A stretch of 64,000 nt of DNA from 4572-13 sp964594065 (GCA_964594065.1 CAZQKX010000006.1:1-64000); one strand, 5' to 3'. Shown: positions 35,274-43,823, counted from the stretch's first letter. Notes: generated by a model not told the origin, from the sequence alone. Program-made: numbers and translations.

Positions 35274-35633
35274 TTAGATATGTACGACCTCGTGTTCCTC
35301 GGCCGGCCTGAACGGCAGCGGCTCTGCGAACTGAACAGCCACGCGACGCACATACGGCCCCAACTCATCGATCCGGCAGATATCGCCTTCGCGAATGAAA
35401 TTGGACAAATCGAACGAGTCTTCATCTTCGTACTTGGGAACACTGAAGCGTGCGGTAATCCGGTCGCCGGGGGCCGGACAGCGATCTGCATAGCAGGTAA
35501 AGGCCGCTCCGCCGCTGGAAATATCCACCATTTGACCCTGTGAAAGAATGTCATCGAAATCTTCGGCAAACCAGATCGGCCAATTGTATCGTAATCTCTT
35601 CTCCCGCCTTCGATCCATTAATGAATCCATCAT
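35274..35633 (-). CDS. PilZ domain protein
   Basis: 119 aa, a single PilZ domain. The c-di-GMP-binding signature is present: arginines in RRREKRLRYNW near residue 8-18 and the DxSxxG motif as VDISSGGAAF (about 37-46). PilZ proteins respond to cyclic di-GMP and control motility, polysaccharide or secretion. No partner enzyme is adjacent; the divergent neighbour is a GLUG-repeat surface protein, so control of surface traits is possible but unproven. It ends at a strong terminator. Confidence 0.85.
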   Translation of the reverse strand: MMDSLMDRRREKRLRYNWPIWFAEDFDDILSQGQMVDISSGGAAFTCYADRCPAPGDRITARFSVPKYEDEDSFDLSNFIREGDICRIDELGPYVRRVAVQFAEPLPFRPAEEHEVVHI

Positions 35634-35889
35634 TGTAATGCCTCCAAAAGCCAGTTTTCAGCAAATCGCTCTACTACAGGCGATGTTTCGGTCATACCCG
35701 GGGCGCACTTAATGTAAAAATCTCATAAAACCCTTGTTAAACAGATTAATAGGTTCGATTTGGCATCCGTGCGACATGTTATGTCTGAAATGAGAGCAAT
35801 GCTCACTCATTAAAGACGGTCAAAAAACCGGTCAATCTTTAGCCTTGTCCGATAAATTTCATAAAAAGCTGTGTCTTTGGACTCCGGCA

Positions 35890-35909
35890 GTCCTGTTTGC
35901 AAGCAGGAC
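35890..35909. promoter_or_regulatory. Candidate operator palindrome upstream of the GLUG gene
   Basis: GTCCTGTTTGCAAGCAGGAC is palindromic except for one base pair and ends 5 bp before the -35 box at 35915. The position fits an activator or repressor site. Confidence 0.5.
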
Positions 35910-35914
35910 GTTCC

Positions 35915-35942
35915 TTGACAAAACGGACTTTCCATGTATAAT
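35915..35942 (+). promoter_or_regulatory. Consensus sigma-70 promoter for the GLUG gene
   Basis: TTGACA (35915-35920), 16-bp spacer, TATAAT (35937-35942), both boxes perfect. Transcription would start near 35949, about 35 nt before the ATG at 35983. Confidence 0.85.
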
Positions 35943-35982
35943 ATAGATGAGAAAAAATGGCTTAGAAGGTCAGGAGCAGGTA

Positions 35983-38151
35983 ATGAAAAAAGCATGTCTT
36001 TTCGCATCGCTGTTGTGTGTGTTATTCTCCGGTTCTGCGCTTGCCGCAGGCGGGGATATGGGCGGCACCGACCCGAATGGTTCGTCCGATTATCCCTATC
36101 TCATCGAGGATTTAGCGGATTTTGACCGGTTTGCCAGTGATCCGAACTACTGGGCCGCCGGTGTCCATACCAAACTCATGACTGACATAGACCTATCGGG
36201 AAGAACCTACACCGCCGCCGTCATCGCACCTAATGAAGACGTTGAAGATATTACCTCTATCTTTGAGGGTATCCCATTTGCAGGTATTTTTGACGGTAAT
36301 AACTTTGCCATTGTCAATCTGACAATCGACACCACAGGATTGAATAATGATTATCTCGGCTTGTTTGGTAAACTTGACTTTAGTGCAGAAGTTAAAAGCC
36401 TCGGAACAGAAGACATAACCATTACCGGAGGACTTGCTTTAGATATTGTAGGTTGTTTAGCAGGACATAACTCAGGAGGCGTGATGCACTGTTATTCGAC
36501 CGGCTCGGTTAGTGGAGGGACTATCATCGGCGGTTTGGTTGGGAGGAATTCGGGCAGCTTGATACATTGTTATTCGACATGTTCTGTCAGTGGAGATTCT
36601 TATATTGGGGGTTTTGTAGGGAGGAATTATAGCGACAATGTGACGGACTGCTCTGCGACAGGCAATGTCAGTGGAGATTCTTATATTGGAGGTTTTGCGG
36701 GGGGAAATACCGGAACGATTCGCGAATCCCATGCTACGGGATCCGTTGTTGGAAACATTTATATTGGCGGTTTGATCGGACACAGTTATTATGATAATAG
36801 TGAAATTAGTGACTGTAATGCATTAGGAATGGTCCACGGAACCGATTATGTCGGGGGGCTGATTGGACATAACGAAGAAGCAGAAGTTAACAATTGCTAT
36901 GCTGTCGGGGATGTCAACAGTATTGGAGATTATGCTGGAGGTCTGATAGGAAGAAACGACGGTATTACCTCTGCCTCGGGTGGCCCCGTCAGTGATTGCC
37001 GTTGTAAGGGCTCTGTGATAAGTAGCGGAAATTATATTGGTGGATTGATAGGGGGTAATAGCGGTCCTGTCAGTGATTGCTCTGTTGCCGGAGATGTCAA
37101 CAGTATTGGAGATTATGTTGGAGGATTGATTGGGGGCAATCACGACTGGTATGTCCCAATAAGCAGTTGTCATGTCATAGGATCCATTTCGGGAGGCTCG
37201 AACGTTGGAGGACTGGTGGGCTATAATTATCATGGCTGGGTTAGTAATTGCTATATGAAAGGTTTCGTAAGCGGTAATGATTCTGTCGGAGGATTAATTG
37301 GCAGCAATTACTATGGAGTGCTCAGAGAATCCTGTGTTGATGCGCAAGTGACTGGAACCGGAAATTCTATTGGTGGCCTGATAGGGGCACATTGGTCGAA
37401 ATCATCTATTGTAAATTGTTATGCTTCGGGATCAGTAACCGGCGATTTGAACGTAGGCGGTCTTTGTGGCAAAATATATATGGATAGTGTTGTTGGGTTG
37501 AGTTATTCAACCAGCACTGTTATAGGTAATGCTAATGTTGGGGGATTGATCGGGTCGCTACAACCAACACATTATACAAATAGAGCCTGTTTCTGGGATA
37601 TAGAAACGTCAGGGATAAGCGATGGTGTAGGAAATATGGAACCCGATCCTGTCGAAATGATGGGCAAAACAACCGAACAGATGATGACACAGAGTACATT
37701 TACCGGTTGGGATTTTGATCCGAATGATGGTGATCCGGCCGATTGGATGATGCTGCGGGAGTTGGAGGATTATCCGCGGCTGGCGTGGCAGCCGGTTTAT
37801 GCCGGGGATATCGCCGGGTTGTACGGTGTGGATATGGTCGACTTTGAAATGCTTAGCCGTTGCTGGTACGCGACCGTGGACCTTGTAACTGAACTGGATG
37901 ATGATAATGACGAATTTGTTGGACTTTCAGAAATAGTCCGATTGGGTCAGTACTGGATGCAAATTGAGTGCGGTATCTGTGGTGGGATCGACATAACTGG
38001 AAACGGCGATGTTAATGCTGATGATCTGATGGAAATTGCTTATGACTGGCTCAGCGTTGTCAATCCAGATTGCGGTCGGGCCGATATTGATGACAGCGGC
38101 GACGTGGATTTGAGCGATCTGGCGGCGGTGACGGCCGATTGGCTGAGATGA
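35983..38151 (+). CDS. Secreted GLUG-repeat protein with C-terminal dockerin-like segments
   Basis: 722 aa from ATG 35983, which has GGAG 8 nt upstream and starts a signal peptide (MKKACLFASLLCVLFSGSAL). Residues about 150-540 are some fifteen GLUG-type repeats of about 28-35 aa with the pattern YIGGFVGRN or VGGLIGGN, alternating with NCYATGSV-like strands; such repeats form surface beta-solenoids. The C-terminal 110 residues hold EF-hand-like dockerin loops (DITGNGDVNADDLMEIAYDW and DIDDSGDVDLSDLAAVTADW). Earlier in-frame ATG at 35947 overlaps the promoter region and is rejected. It is a likely surface or secreted adhesin-like protein; the ligand is unknown. Confidence 0.85.
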   Translation: MKKACLFASLLCVLFSGSALAAGGDMGGTDPNGSSDYPYLIEDLADFDRFASDPNYWAAGVHTKLMTDIDLSGRTYTAAVIAPNEDVEDITSIFEGIPFAGIFDGNNFAIVNLTIDTTGLNNDYLGLFGKLDFSAEVKSLGTEDITITGGLALDIVGCLAGHNSGGVMHCYSTGSVSGGTIIGGLVGRNSGSLIHCYSTCSVSGDSYIGGFVGRNYSDNVTDCSATGNVSGDSYIGGFAGGNTGTIRESHATGSVVGNIYIGGLIGHSYYDNSEISDCNALGMVHGTDYVGGLIGHNEEAEVNNCYAVGDVNSIGDYAGGLIGRNDGITSASGGPVSDCRCKGSVISSGNYIGGLIGGNSGPVSDCSVAGDVNSIGDYVGGLIGGNHDWYVPISSCHVIGSISGGSNVGGLVGYNYHGWVSNCYMKGFVSGNDSVGGLIGSNYYGVLRESCVDAQVTGTGNSIGGLIGAHWSKSSIVNCYASGSVTGDLNVGGLCGKIYMDSVVGLSYSTSTVIGNANVGGLIGSLQPTHYTNRACFWDIETSGISDGVGNMEPDPVEMMGKTTEQMMTQSTFTGWDFDPNDGDPADWMMLRELEDYPRLAWQPVYAGDIAGLYGVDMVDFEMLSRCWYATVDLVTELDDDNDEFVGLSEIVRLGQYWMQIECGICGGIDITGNGDVNADDLMEIAYDWLSVVNPDCGRADIDDSGDVDLSDLAAVTADWLR

Positions 38152-38259
38152 TTGATGTTTGAAGGCCTGACCAAATACAGCCTGTGAGTGCGAAAACACG
38201 GTATTTCCATAAAAACCACTGAAAAACACGCTGATAGGCCCGATTTTCTATTTTCACAC

Positions 38260-38288
38260 TTGAAATCAACCCCTCTGTTGGCTACAAT
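38260..38288 (+). promoter_or_regulatory. Sigma-70-type promoter for ffh and the ribosomal block
   Basis: TTGAAA (38260-38265), 17-bp spacer, TACAAT (38283-38288). The leader to ffh at 38347 would be about 52 nt. Confidence 0.7.
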
Positions 38289-38346
38289 TTGCGATTCGCG
38301 CCGGGGAGTCCTTGCGCAGTTATTATGAAACGATTGACATAAACTT

Positions 38347-39765
38347 ATGTTTGACGCGTTAACGGACAAATTTAATTCGATCTTTAAGTCGCTTTCGGGG
38401 CGTGGACGTATCACCGAATCCAACGTCTCGGACGCCCTGCGCGAGGTGCGCAAGGCCCTGCTTGAAGCCGATGTCAACTACCAGGTCGCCAAACAATTCT
38501 GCAAAGACGTCCGAGAGGCCGCTCTCGGGGCCGAGGTCATCAAAAGCCTGCATCCCGGGCAGGTGATGGTCAAGATCGTTAACGACGAGTTGACCAAACT
38601 GATGGGCCCGGTGGACCCGACGGTTTATTATGTTTCGCCGGGACCGACCATTGTGATGCTGGCGGGCTTGCAGGGTTCCGGTAAAACGACAACCGCGGCC
38701 AAACTGGCCAAGCTGATCGGCGAAAAAGACAAGAAAAAACCGCTCATGGTCGCCGACGACCTGCAGCGGCCTGCCGCTATCGAGCAGTTGTGCACACTCG
38801 GTGCCCAGATCGGCGTTGAAGTCTATAAGGAAGACGGGGTCAAAGATGCCGTTCGCGTGGCCAAAAACGGCCTGAAATACGCCAAAAAGAACGGATTTGA
38901 CACGATCATCCTGGATACCGCGGGCCGTTTGCATGTGGATGCGGAAATGATGGATGAGATCGCCGCGGTCGCCAAGGCCGTCACGCCGCAGCAGATCTAT
39001 CTGGTCTGTGACGCCATGACCGGTCAGGACGCGGTCAACTCGGCCAAGGAATTCAACGACCGTCTCGAACTGGACGGCGTGATCCTGACCAAACTGGACG
39101 GTGACGCCCGCGGCGGTGCCGCCCTGTCGGTCAAAGCCGTCACCGGCAAGCCCATCAAGTTTGTCGGTATGGGCGAAAAGCTCGAGAACCTCGAACCGTT
39201 CCATCCGGACCGAATGGCCAGCCGGATCCTCGGCATGGGCGATGTGGTCACGCTGGTCGAAAAAGCCCAGGAGCAGTTCGACGAAGAGCAGGCCAAAAAA
39301 TTGCAGACGAAGATGGCCAAGGGCACGTTTGGCTTTGATGATTTCTTAAAACAAATGCAATCGCTCAAAAAGATGGGCGGTATGTCAAGCATGCTCAAAC
39401 TGCTGCCGGGCATGGGTGCCTTAAAGGACATGGACATGGATGACCGTGAGATCGGCAAGATCGAAGGCATCGTTCATTCGATGACGAAGGCCGAACGCAC
39501 CGATCCCGATGTGATCGATTCTTCCCGCAGACGACGCATCGCACGCGGCAGCGGACGCGATGTACAGGACATCGCCGGGCTGGTCAAGACCTTCAAACGC
39601 AGCCGCGAAATGATGAAAGCCATGGCCGGCGGAGGCGGCGGGCTGGGCGGATTGAAAAACATGTTCTCCGGCGGCGACATGATGAAAGCCATGGCCGGAG
39701 GCGGCATGAGAAAGCAAAAACAACGCAGCAAGCGGAAGCGCTCGCCGCGGAAAAAACGCAGATAA
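38347..39765 (+). CDS. ffh: Signal recognition particle protein Ffh
   Basis: The SRP54 GTPase binds signal peptides and 4.5S RNA and delivers ribosomes to FtsY. N-domain (about 1-85), then G domain with G1 GLQGSGKTTTAAKLAKL, LMVADDLQRPAAIEQL, DTAGRLHVDAEMMDEI and TKLDGDARGGAAL. The M domain has the methionine-rich FLKQMQSLKKMGGMSSMLKL and the RNA-binding RRRRIARGSGRDVQDI. The Gly/Met-rich tail ends in a strongly basic KRKRSPRKKRR. 472 aa, complete. No strong ribosome-binding site is seen. It leads an ffh-rpsP-trmD-rplS arrangement, a common bacterial order. Confidence 0.96.
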   Translation: MFDALTDKFNSIFKSLSGRGRITESNVSDALREVRKALLEADVNYQVAKQFCKDVREAALGAEVIKSLHPGQVMVKIVNDELTKLMGPVDPTVYYVSPGPTIVMLAGLQGSGKTTTAAKLAKLIGEKDKKKPLMVADDLQRPAAIEQLCTLGAQIGVEVYKEDGVKDAVRVAKNGLKYAKKNGFDTIILDTAGRLHVDAEMMDEIAAVAKAVTPQQIYLVCDAMTGQDAVNSAKEFNDRLELDGVILTKLDGDARGGAALSVKAVTGKPIKFVGMGEKLENLEPFHPDRMASRILGMGDVVTLVEKAQEQFDEEQAKKLQTKMAKGTFGFDDFLKQMQSLKKMGGMSSMLKLLPGMGALKDMDMDDREIGKIEGIVHSMTKAERTDPDVIDSSRRRRIARGSGRDVQDIAGLVKTFKRSREMMKAMAGGGGGLGGLKNMFSGGDMMKAMAGGGMRKQKQRSKRKRSPRKKRR

Positions 39766-39766
39766 T

Positions 39767-39780
39767 ACCCTTTAAAGGGT
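39767..39780 (+). promoter_or_regulatory. Perfect 14-bp palindrome covering the ribosome-binding site of the next gene
   Basis: ACCCTTTAAAGGGT begins one base after the ffh stop. Its AAGGG lies about 7 nt before the TTG start at 39787. A small hairpin (ACCCT / AGGGT) could hide that site. Confidence 0.5.
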
Positions 39781-39786
39781 GACCCA

Positions 39787-40113
39787 TTGAGCAAAGATTT
39801 GACAATTGAAGAGTATTTGAAATCTCTGGAAGCGTTTGTGGATAATGCCTATGGCAAACAGATCCGCCGGCAGTTTCAGGGAATCGACGGCAGCAGCGAG
39901 CTGGCGATGCTTCAGTCTCCCAGCCGGGATGAATTTGAACAACTCCAGCGAGCGGTTGCGATCATGACAGCGGCGGAAAAGGAATCCGCCGAAACAATGA
40001 GCGATGAACAGATCGAGCGAATCGCAGAAGATGCCGTCATAGACAAGGCAGTGCTTTCCATTTTTATGAATGGATACGCCATTAAAAAACAAAAATTAAA
40101 TAGTAAAAATTAA
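39787..40113 (+). CDS. Conserved-looking hypothetical protein, 108 aa, TTG start
   Basis: A soluble, acidic, helix-rich product (LTIEEYLKSLEAFVDNAYGK, EQLQRAVAIMTAAEKESAET) without signal peptide or recognised domain. It starts at TTG with AAGGG 7 nt upstream, 21 bp after ffh and on the same strand, so it is probably cotranscribed with the translation block. The last codons lie in a tandem 14-bp duplication (AAAAATTAAATAGT twice, 40092-40119), which suggests recent change of the C-terminus. I do not recognise the family. Confidence 0.65.
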   Translation: MSKDLTIEEYLKSLEAFVDNAYGKQIRRQFQGIDGSSELAMLQSPSRDEFEQLQRAVAIMTAAEKESAETMSDEQIERIAEDAVIDKAVLSIFMNGYAIKKQKLNSKN

Positions 40114-40120
40114 ATAGTAA

Positions 40121-40156
40121 AAATATGGCTATCGCCTTTGGCGATTCCTCATATTT
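40121..40156 (+). repeat. Imperfect hairpin between the 108-aa gene and rpsP
   Basis: AAATATG pairs with CATATTT outside, and ATCGCC with GGCGAT inside across a 3-nt loop. There is no T-run after it, so it is not a classical terminator. Confidence 0.45.
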
Positions 40157-40212
40157 GATATTAAATATTTGATATTTGAAATTTCAGATTTGAGATTTGA
40201 GATTTGAAATAG
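40150..40212. repeat. Solo ATTTGA-type repeat upstream of rpsP
   Basis: TATTTGAAATTTCAGATTTG followed by AGATTTGAGATTTGAAAT, the same word family that flanks the four-helix-bundle gene at 1704-1756 and 2262-2295, here without a gene. Confidence 0.6.
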
Positions 40213-40285
40213 TTCGATAACGTGTTTTGTGTCTGCAAAGGGCAGGTGCGAAAATTAATTATATGCTTTAACGAAAGGAAACACT

Positions 40286-40882
40286 ATGTCAGTCAAAATC
40301 AGAATGTCACGGTTGGGACGTCGGCATCGTCCGTTCTTCCGCATCAATGCGGTCGATTCCCGGACGCCGCGTAATGGCCGCATCCTCGAGAAGCTCGGTC
40401 ATTATGACCCGATCGAAAAGAATGCGGACAAGCAGGTCGTCATCAACAAAGAACGCATTGAATACTGGATCGGCCAGGGTGCTATTGCCAGTGACACCTG
40501 TGCGGAAATCTTCAAGAAACAGGGCATCACCTGCCCGCAGTATGAAGCCAAGCTTCAACGCCGGGCACGGGCCAAAGCGATCGCTCGCAAACAGGGCAAG
40601 CCCTTCACCGAAGCCGAGCGCATTGCTGTGACAAAAGCCGCCGAAGCTGCTGTTGCCGCCGCTGAAGAAGCTACTGCAAAGGCTGCTGAAGAGGCAAAAG
40701 CCGCAGAGGAAGCCGCTGCAAAAGCCGCCGAAGAGGCAAAAGCTGCTGAAGAAGCCAAGGCTGATGACGCCGCTAAAGCCGCTAAAGAAGCCAAAGCAGA
40801 TGACGCCGCAGACGCAAAAGCTGCTAAAGAAGCCAAGGCAGATGACGCCGCAGACGCTGCTGAAGAAACCAAAGACGAATAA
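40286..40882 (+). CDS. rpsP: 30S ribosomal protein S16 with long Ala/Lys/Glu-rich tail
   Basis: S16 binds 16S rRNA in the 30S body. The core (about 1-85) is standard: IRMSRLGRRHRPFFRINAVD, ILEKLGHYDPIEK, ERIEYWIGQGAIASDT. Typical S16 is about 80-90 aa; this product is 198 aa. Residues about 85-112 are basic, and about 113-198 are a low-complexity tail of KAAEEAKAAEE and KADDAAKAAKEA units that predicts a long, highly charged helix. The tail's DNA is repetitive, so its length may vary. AAAGGAAA precedes the ATG. trmD follows 15 bp later. Confidence 0.93.
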   Translation: MSVKIRMSRLGRRHRPFFRINAVDSRTPRNGRILEKLGHYDPIEKNADKQVVINKERIEYWIGQGAIASDTCAEIFKKQGITCPQYEAKLQRRARAKAIARKQGKPFTEAERIAVTKAAEAAVAAAEEATAKAAEEAKAAEEAAAKAAEEAKAAEEAKADDAAKAAKEAKADDAADAKAAKEAKADDAADAAEETKDE

Positions 40883-40897
40883 GATAAGAAACGTATA

Positions 40898-41611
40898 ATG
40901 AGAATCGACGTTTTGACACTGTTCCCGGAGATGTTTCAGGCTCCGCTGAGTTATTCGATCTTAAAGCGGGCGCAGGAACAGAACGTCGTTGAAGTTGTTC
41001 TTTCAAATATTAGAGATTTTGCCACAGACAGTTATCGCAAGGTCGATGACAAGCCGTACGGCGGCGGGCCCGGCATGGTGATGACGCCCGGACCGGTGTT
41101 CGATTGTTTTGAACATATTCGCCCGCAAGCCGCAGACCCGGGACGTGTGATCCTATTGACGCCCCAGGGACAGCCGCTGACCCAGGAAAAGGCCGTTGCA
41201 CTGAGCAAAGAGCCCCGGCTGATTCTGATCGCCGGCCGGTACGAAGGATTCGACGAACGTATCCGGACAGGACTGGACGCCGAACAAATATCGATCGGCG
41301 ACTATGTGCTCAGCGGCGGTGAACTGCCGGCGATGGTCCTGATCGACGCTGTTGTCAGGCTTTTGCCGGGCGCTTTGGGCGATGAGGATTCGGCGACGGA
41401 AGATTCTTTCAGCGATGATTTGCTGGAATACCCACAGTACACGCGGCCGGAAGAATTCCGGGGCATGCGTGTACCAGATATCCTGCTCAGCGGTGACCAC
41501 GGTAAGATTGCCGCGTGGCGAAATGAACAACGTATAAAACGAACCAAACAATGGCGGCCCGATGTGTATGAGAAACATCAGGATAGCGCCAAAAACGATG
41601 AAAATAGATAA
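40898..41611 (+). CDS. trmD: tRNA (guanine-N1)-methyltransferase TrmD
   Basis: Methylates G37 of tRNAs, preventing frameshifts. This knotted SPOUT enzyme has MRIDVLTLFPEMFQAPLSYS, YGGGPGMVMTPGP, ILIAGRYEGFDERI-type LIAGRYEGFDERIRT, and the SAM-binding knot ISIGDYVLSGGELPAMVLID, with VVRLLPG after it. 237 aa, complete. It lies between rpsP and rplS, as in many bacteria. Confidence 0.96.
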   Translation: MRIDVLTLFPEMFQAPLSYSILKRAQEQNVVEVVLSNIRDFATDSYRKVDDKPYGGGPGMVMTPGPVFDCFEHIRPQAADPGRVILLTPQGQPLTQEKAVALSKEPRLILIAGRYEGFDERIRTGLDAEQISIGDYVLSGGELPAMVLIDAVVRLLPGALGDEDSATEDSFSDDLLEYPQYTRPEEFRGMRVPDILLSGDHGKIAAWRNEQRIKRTKQWRPDVYEKHQDSAKNDENR

Positions 41612-41631
41612 GTCAAACAGGAGATAGTTCC

Positions 41632-42000
41632 GTGAAAAACGAAATACTCGAATCAGTAGAGAAAGGCAGCCTTCGCAAAGAAGTGCCCTATTTTGAAACC
41701 GGCGACACGGTCGACGTGCACTGCCGAATTCAGGAAGGCAATAAGACCCGCACCCAGATATTTACGGGAACGGTCATTGCCCGCAAGGGCCGCGGCATGA
41801 ACGAAAGCTTTACGGTCCGCCGGATGGTGGGGGATGAAGGCGTCGAGCGCGTCTTCCCGCTGAACTCGCCGAATATTCTGAATATTCGCCCGGTTCGCAG
41901 CGGTAAAACACGACGCGCCAAACTTTACTTCCTGCGTGATCGCAGCGGTAAAGGCGTTCGTCTGCCGCATCGTCACAGCAAGCATACGGTCATTAAATAA
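41632..42000 (+). CDS. rplS: 50S ribosomal protein L19
   Basis: L19 sits at the 30S-50S interface. The 122-aa product shows FETGDTVDVHCRIQEGNKTR, QIFTGTVIARKGRGMNESF, FTVRRMVGDEGVERVFPLNS and the end RRAKLYFLRDRSGKGVRL. GGAG lies before the GTG start. Length is normal. Fourth member of the ffh-rpsP-trmD-rplS block. Confidence 0.96.
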   Translation: MKNEILESVEKGSLRKEVPYFETGDTVDVHCRIQEGNKTRTQIFTGTVIARKGRGMNESFTVRRMVGDEGVERVFPLNSPNILNIRPVRSGKTRRAKLYFLRDRSGKGVRLPHRHSKHTVIK

Positions 42001-42012
42001 GGATTATCTGTC

Positions 42013-42408
42013 ATGCTTTTGCCGTGGGTACGAAAGCGATTGCTCTGTAATCCCAAACGGCTTGGCCGCTGGGGACAGAGCCGGTCGGAAAAATACCTGT
42101 CACGCAGAGGCTGTAAGACGATCGCCCGGAATTATTCGTTCCGCGGCGGCGAGCTGGACCTGGTCATGGCCGACCCCGACGGGGCGATCGCGTTCGTAGA
42201 GGTCAAAACCCGGCAGAGCGAAGCATTTGCTCCGGCCAAGTCGGCCGTCAACGCCAAAAAGCGACAAAAGATGATTCGAACCGCAAAGTGCTTTCTGAGA
42301 GAATTCGATCTTTCAGGCAGGCCTTTGCGGTTCGATGTTATTACAGTCATCCTCGCTGCCAAAGGCGCGCCGGTCATCCAACATTACCCCAATGCATTCG
42401 TACCATAG
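42013..42408 (+). CDS. YraN family (UPF0102) endonuclease-like protein
   Basis: 131 aa. The restriction-endonuclease-like core is visible: SEKYLSRRGCKTIARNYSFR, GGELDLVMADPDGAIAFVEV (Glu/Asp and EVK) and KTRQSEAFAPAKSAVNAKKR. The family is predicted to bind or cut DNA, but its role is unsettled. It often follows rplS or rnhB, as here (12 bp after rplS). truD follows 9 bp later, so it is in the same operon. Confidence 0.9.
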   Translation: MLLPWVRKRLLCNPKRLGRWGQSRSEKYLSRRGCKTIARNYSFRGGELDLVMADPDGAIAFVEVKTRQSEAFAPAKSAVNAKKRQKMIRTAKCFLREFDLSGRPLRFDVITVILAAKGAPVIQHYPNAFVP

Positions 42409-42417
42409 GACACTCGC

Positions 42418-43686
42418 ATGCAACAGGATCACGACCCAACCAACAGCATGAATCCGCTTTGCCCCGAACTTCCATTTTTAACGGCCGATCTCGGGGGCGT
42501 AGGCGGGCAGATCAAAACGATTCCCGCCGATTTCCTCGTCGAGGAAGTCCCGTTGTACGAGTTCGCCGGAACCGGCACGCACGTCTACGCTTATATCCAG
42601 AAAAAGGGATTGACCACCGCCGAGCTGATCGCACGACTGGGGCAGTCATTGAATGTTCGCAAGTTTGACATCGGCTATGCCGGACGAAAAGATTCCAACG
42701 CGATTACACGCCAATGGGTTTCCATCGAACACATCGATCCGAAAAAAATAGAAACTCTGGATCTGGGCGGTATCAAAGTCCTCGACATCACCCGACACGG
42801 CAACAAGCTCAAAGTCGGACATCTCAAAGGAAACCGCTTTACCATCCGTATTCGCAACCTCAAGCTGCCGCTGGATGAAGCTGAAAAAACCGCTCGCCAG
42901 GTCATGGACGTTTTGTGCCGGCGAGGCGTTCCGAATTATTTCGGCCCCCAACGTTTCGGCTATCGCTACGACAGTCATCTTCTGGGCGGCGCGATTATCA
43001 AAAACGATATCAAGGGATTCTTTGATGCGCTGCTCGGTCGGCCCGAACTGGACCGGCAGGATGAATTCATCGAAGCCCGGCGGCTTTATGAAGCCGGAGA
43101 TTTTGAAGCGGCCTTCTACGCCTGGCATCCGGCCCTTCGCGACCACCGCAAGGCATTGCGTGTGCTGATGAAAAACGGCGGCAAGACCAACGCCAAGACG
43201 CTTCGTGCGATCAATGCACGTTTGCTGAGCCTGTTCGTTTCCGCCTGGCAGTCGGATTTGTTTAACACGGTTCTGGTCAAACGCCTGCCGCAGATCGACA
43301 CGATGCTTGAGGGCGACATGGCCTACAAACACGATAACGGCGCCTGTTTCCATGTCGAAGATGCCGACATCGAACAGGCCCGCTGCGATGCGTTTGACAT
43401 CAGCCCGACCGGCCCGCTGCTCGGCAAACGGATGACGAAATTGATCGGCCCGGCCGGCGAGATGGAAAACCCCATTCTCGATACCATTGAACTGACCGAA
43501 GACGACTACAGCCGCCTGAAGCGTTACGGCGGCACCGGCGGACGGCGTCCCCTGCGGTTTGAGCCGAAAGACAGCGACATCACCACCGGCACCGATGAAC
43601 ACGGCGATTACCTGCAGCTGCAATTCGAACTGCCCAGCGGCTGCTACGCCACCGTCCTGCTCAGAGAGATCACCAAACAGGATTAA
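42418..43686 (+). CDS. truD: tRNA pseudouridine(13) synthase TruD
   Basis: Forms pseudouridine at position 13 of tRNA-Glu. The catalytic Asp lies in FDIGYAGRKDSNAITRQWVS (about residues 80-99). It also has VPNYFGPQRFGYRYDSH (FGxQRFG motif), the TRUD insertion domain (about 190-330) with RLLSLFVSAWQSDLFNTVL, and the C-terminal LQLQFELPSGCYATVLLREI. 422 aa, complete. The last 74 bp (43611-43684) recur at 48209-48282, beyond the ECF/FecR cassette, as a 90 percent identical relic. Confidence 0.94.
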   Translation: MQQDHDPTNSMNPLCPELPFLTADLGGVGGQIKTIPADFLVEEVPLYEFAGTGTHVYAYIQKKGLTTAELIARLGQSLNVRKFDIGYAGRKDSNAITRQWVSIEHIDPKKIETLDLGGIKVLDITRHGNKLKVGHLKGNRFTIRIRNLKLPLDEAEKTARQVMDVLCRRGVPNYFGPQRFGYRYDSHLLGGAIIKNDIKGFFDALLGRPELDRQDEFIEARRLYEAGDFEAAFYAWHPALRDHRKALRVLMKNGGKTNAKTLRAINARLLSLFVSAWQSDLFNTVLVKRLPQIDTMLEGDMAYKHDNGACFHVEDADIEQARCDAFDISPTGPLLGKRMTKLIGPAGEMENPILDTIELTEDDYSRLKRYGGTGGRRPLRFEPKDSDITTGTDEHGDYLQLQFELPSGCYATVLLREITKQD

Positions 43687-43823
43687 ATCGCAATACATTC
43701 GTTCTCCTCTTGATACTCAACGGGTTGTCCCATGTCGAAGTTTCTTAGAAAACATAAAATTTAACCGAAGGATTTTCTCAAGACCTGCTGTATATTAATA
43801 TAGAAGTTAAAGGTATCGTCAGG

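Larger units (their letters stand above)
35634..35982. other. Divergent intergenic region, PilZ gene to GLUG gene
   Basis: 349 bp. It contains an imperfect palindrome AATGAGAGCAATGCTCACTC (35789-35808), a 20-bp near-perfect palindrome (35890-35909), and a consensus promoter (35915-35942) reading rightward. Two TTGACC words lie on the minus strand near 35820-35840 without a convincing -10 partner. No gene was recognised. Confidence 0.6.

Noticed and set aside
42646..43698. 350-codon open frame antisense to truD
   Set aside because: Shadow frame caused by G+C-rich codon usage. truD is clearly the coding strand.
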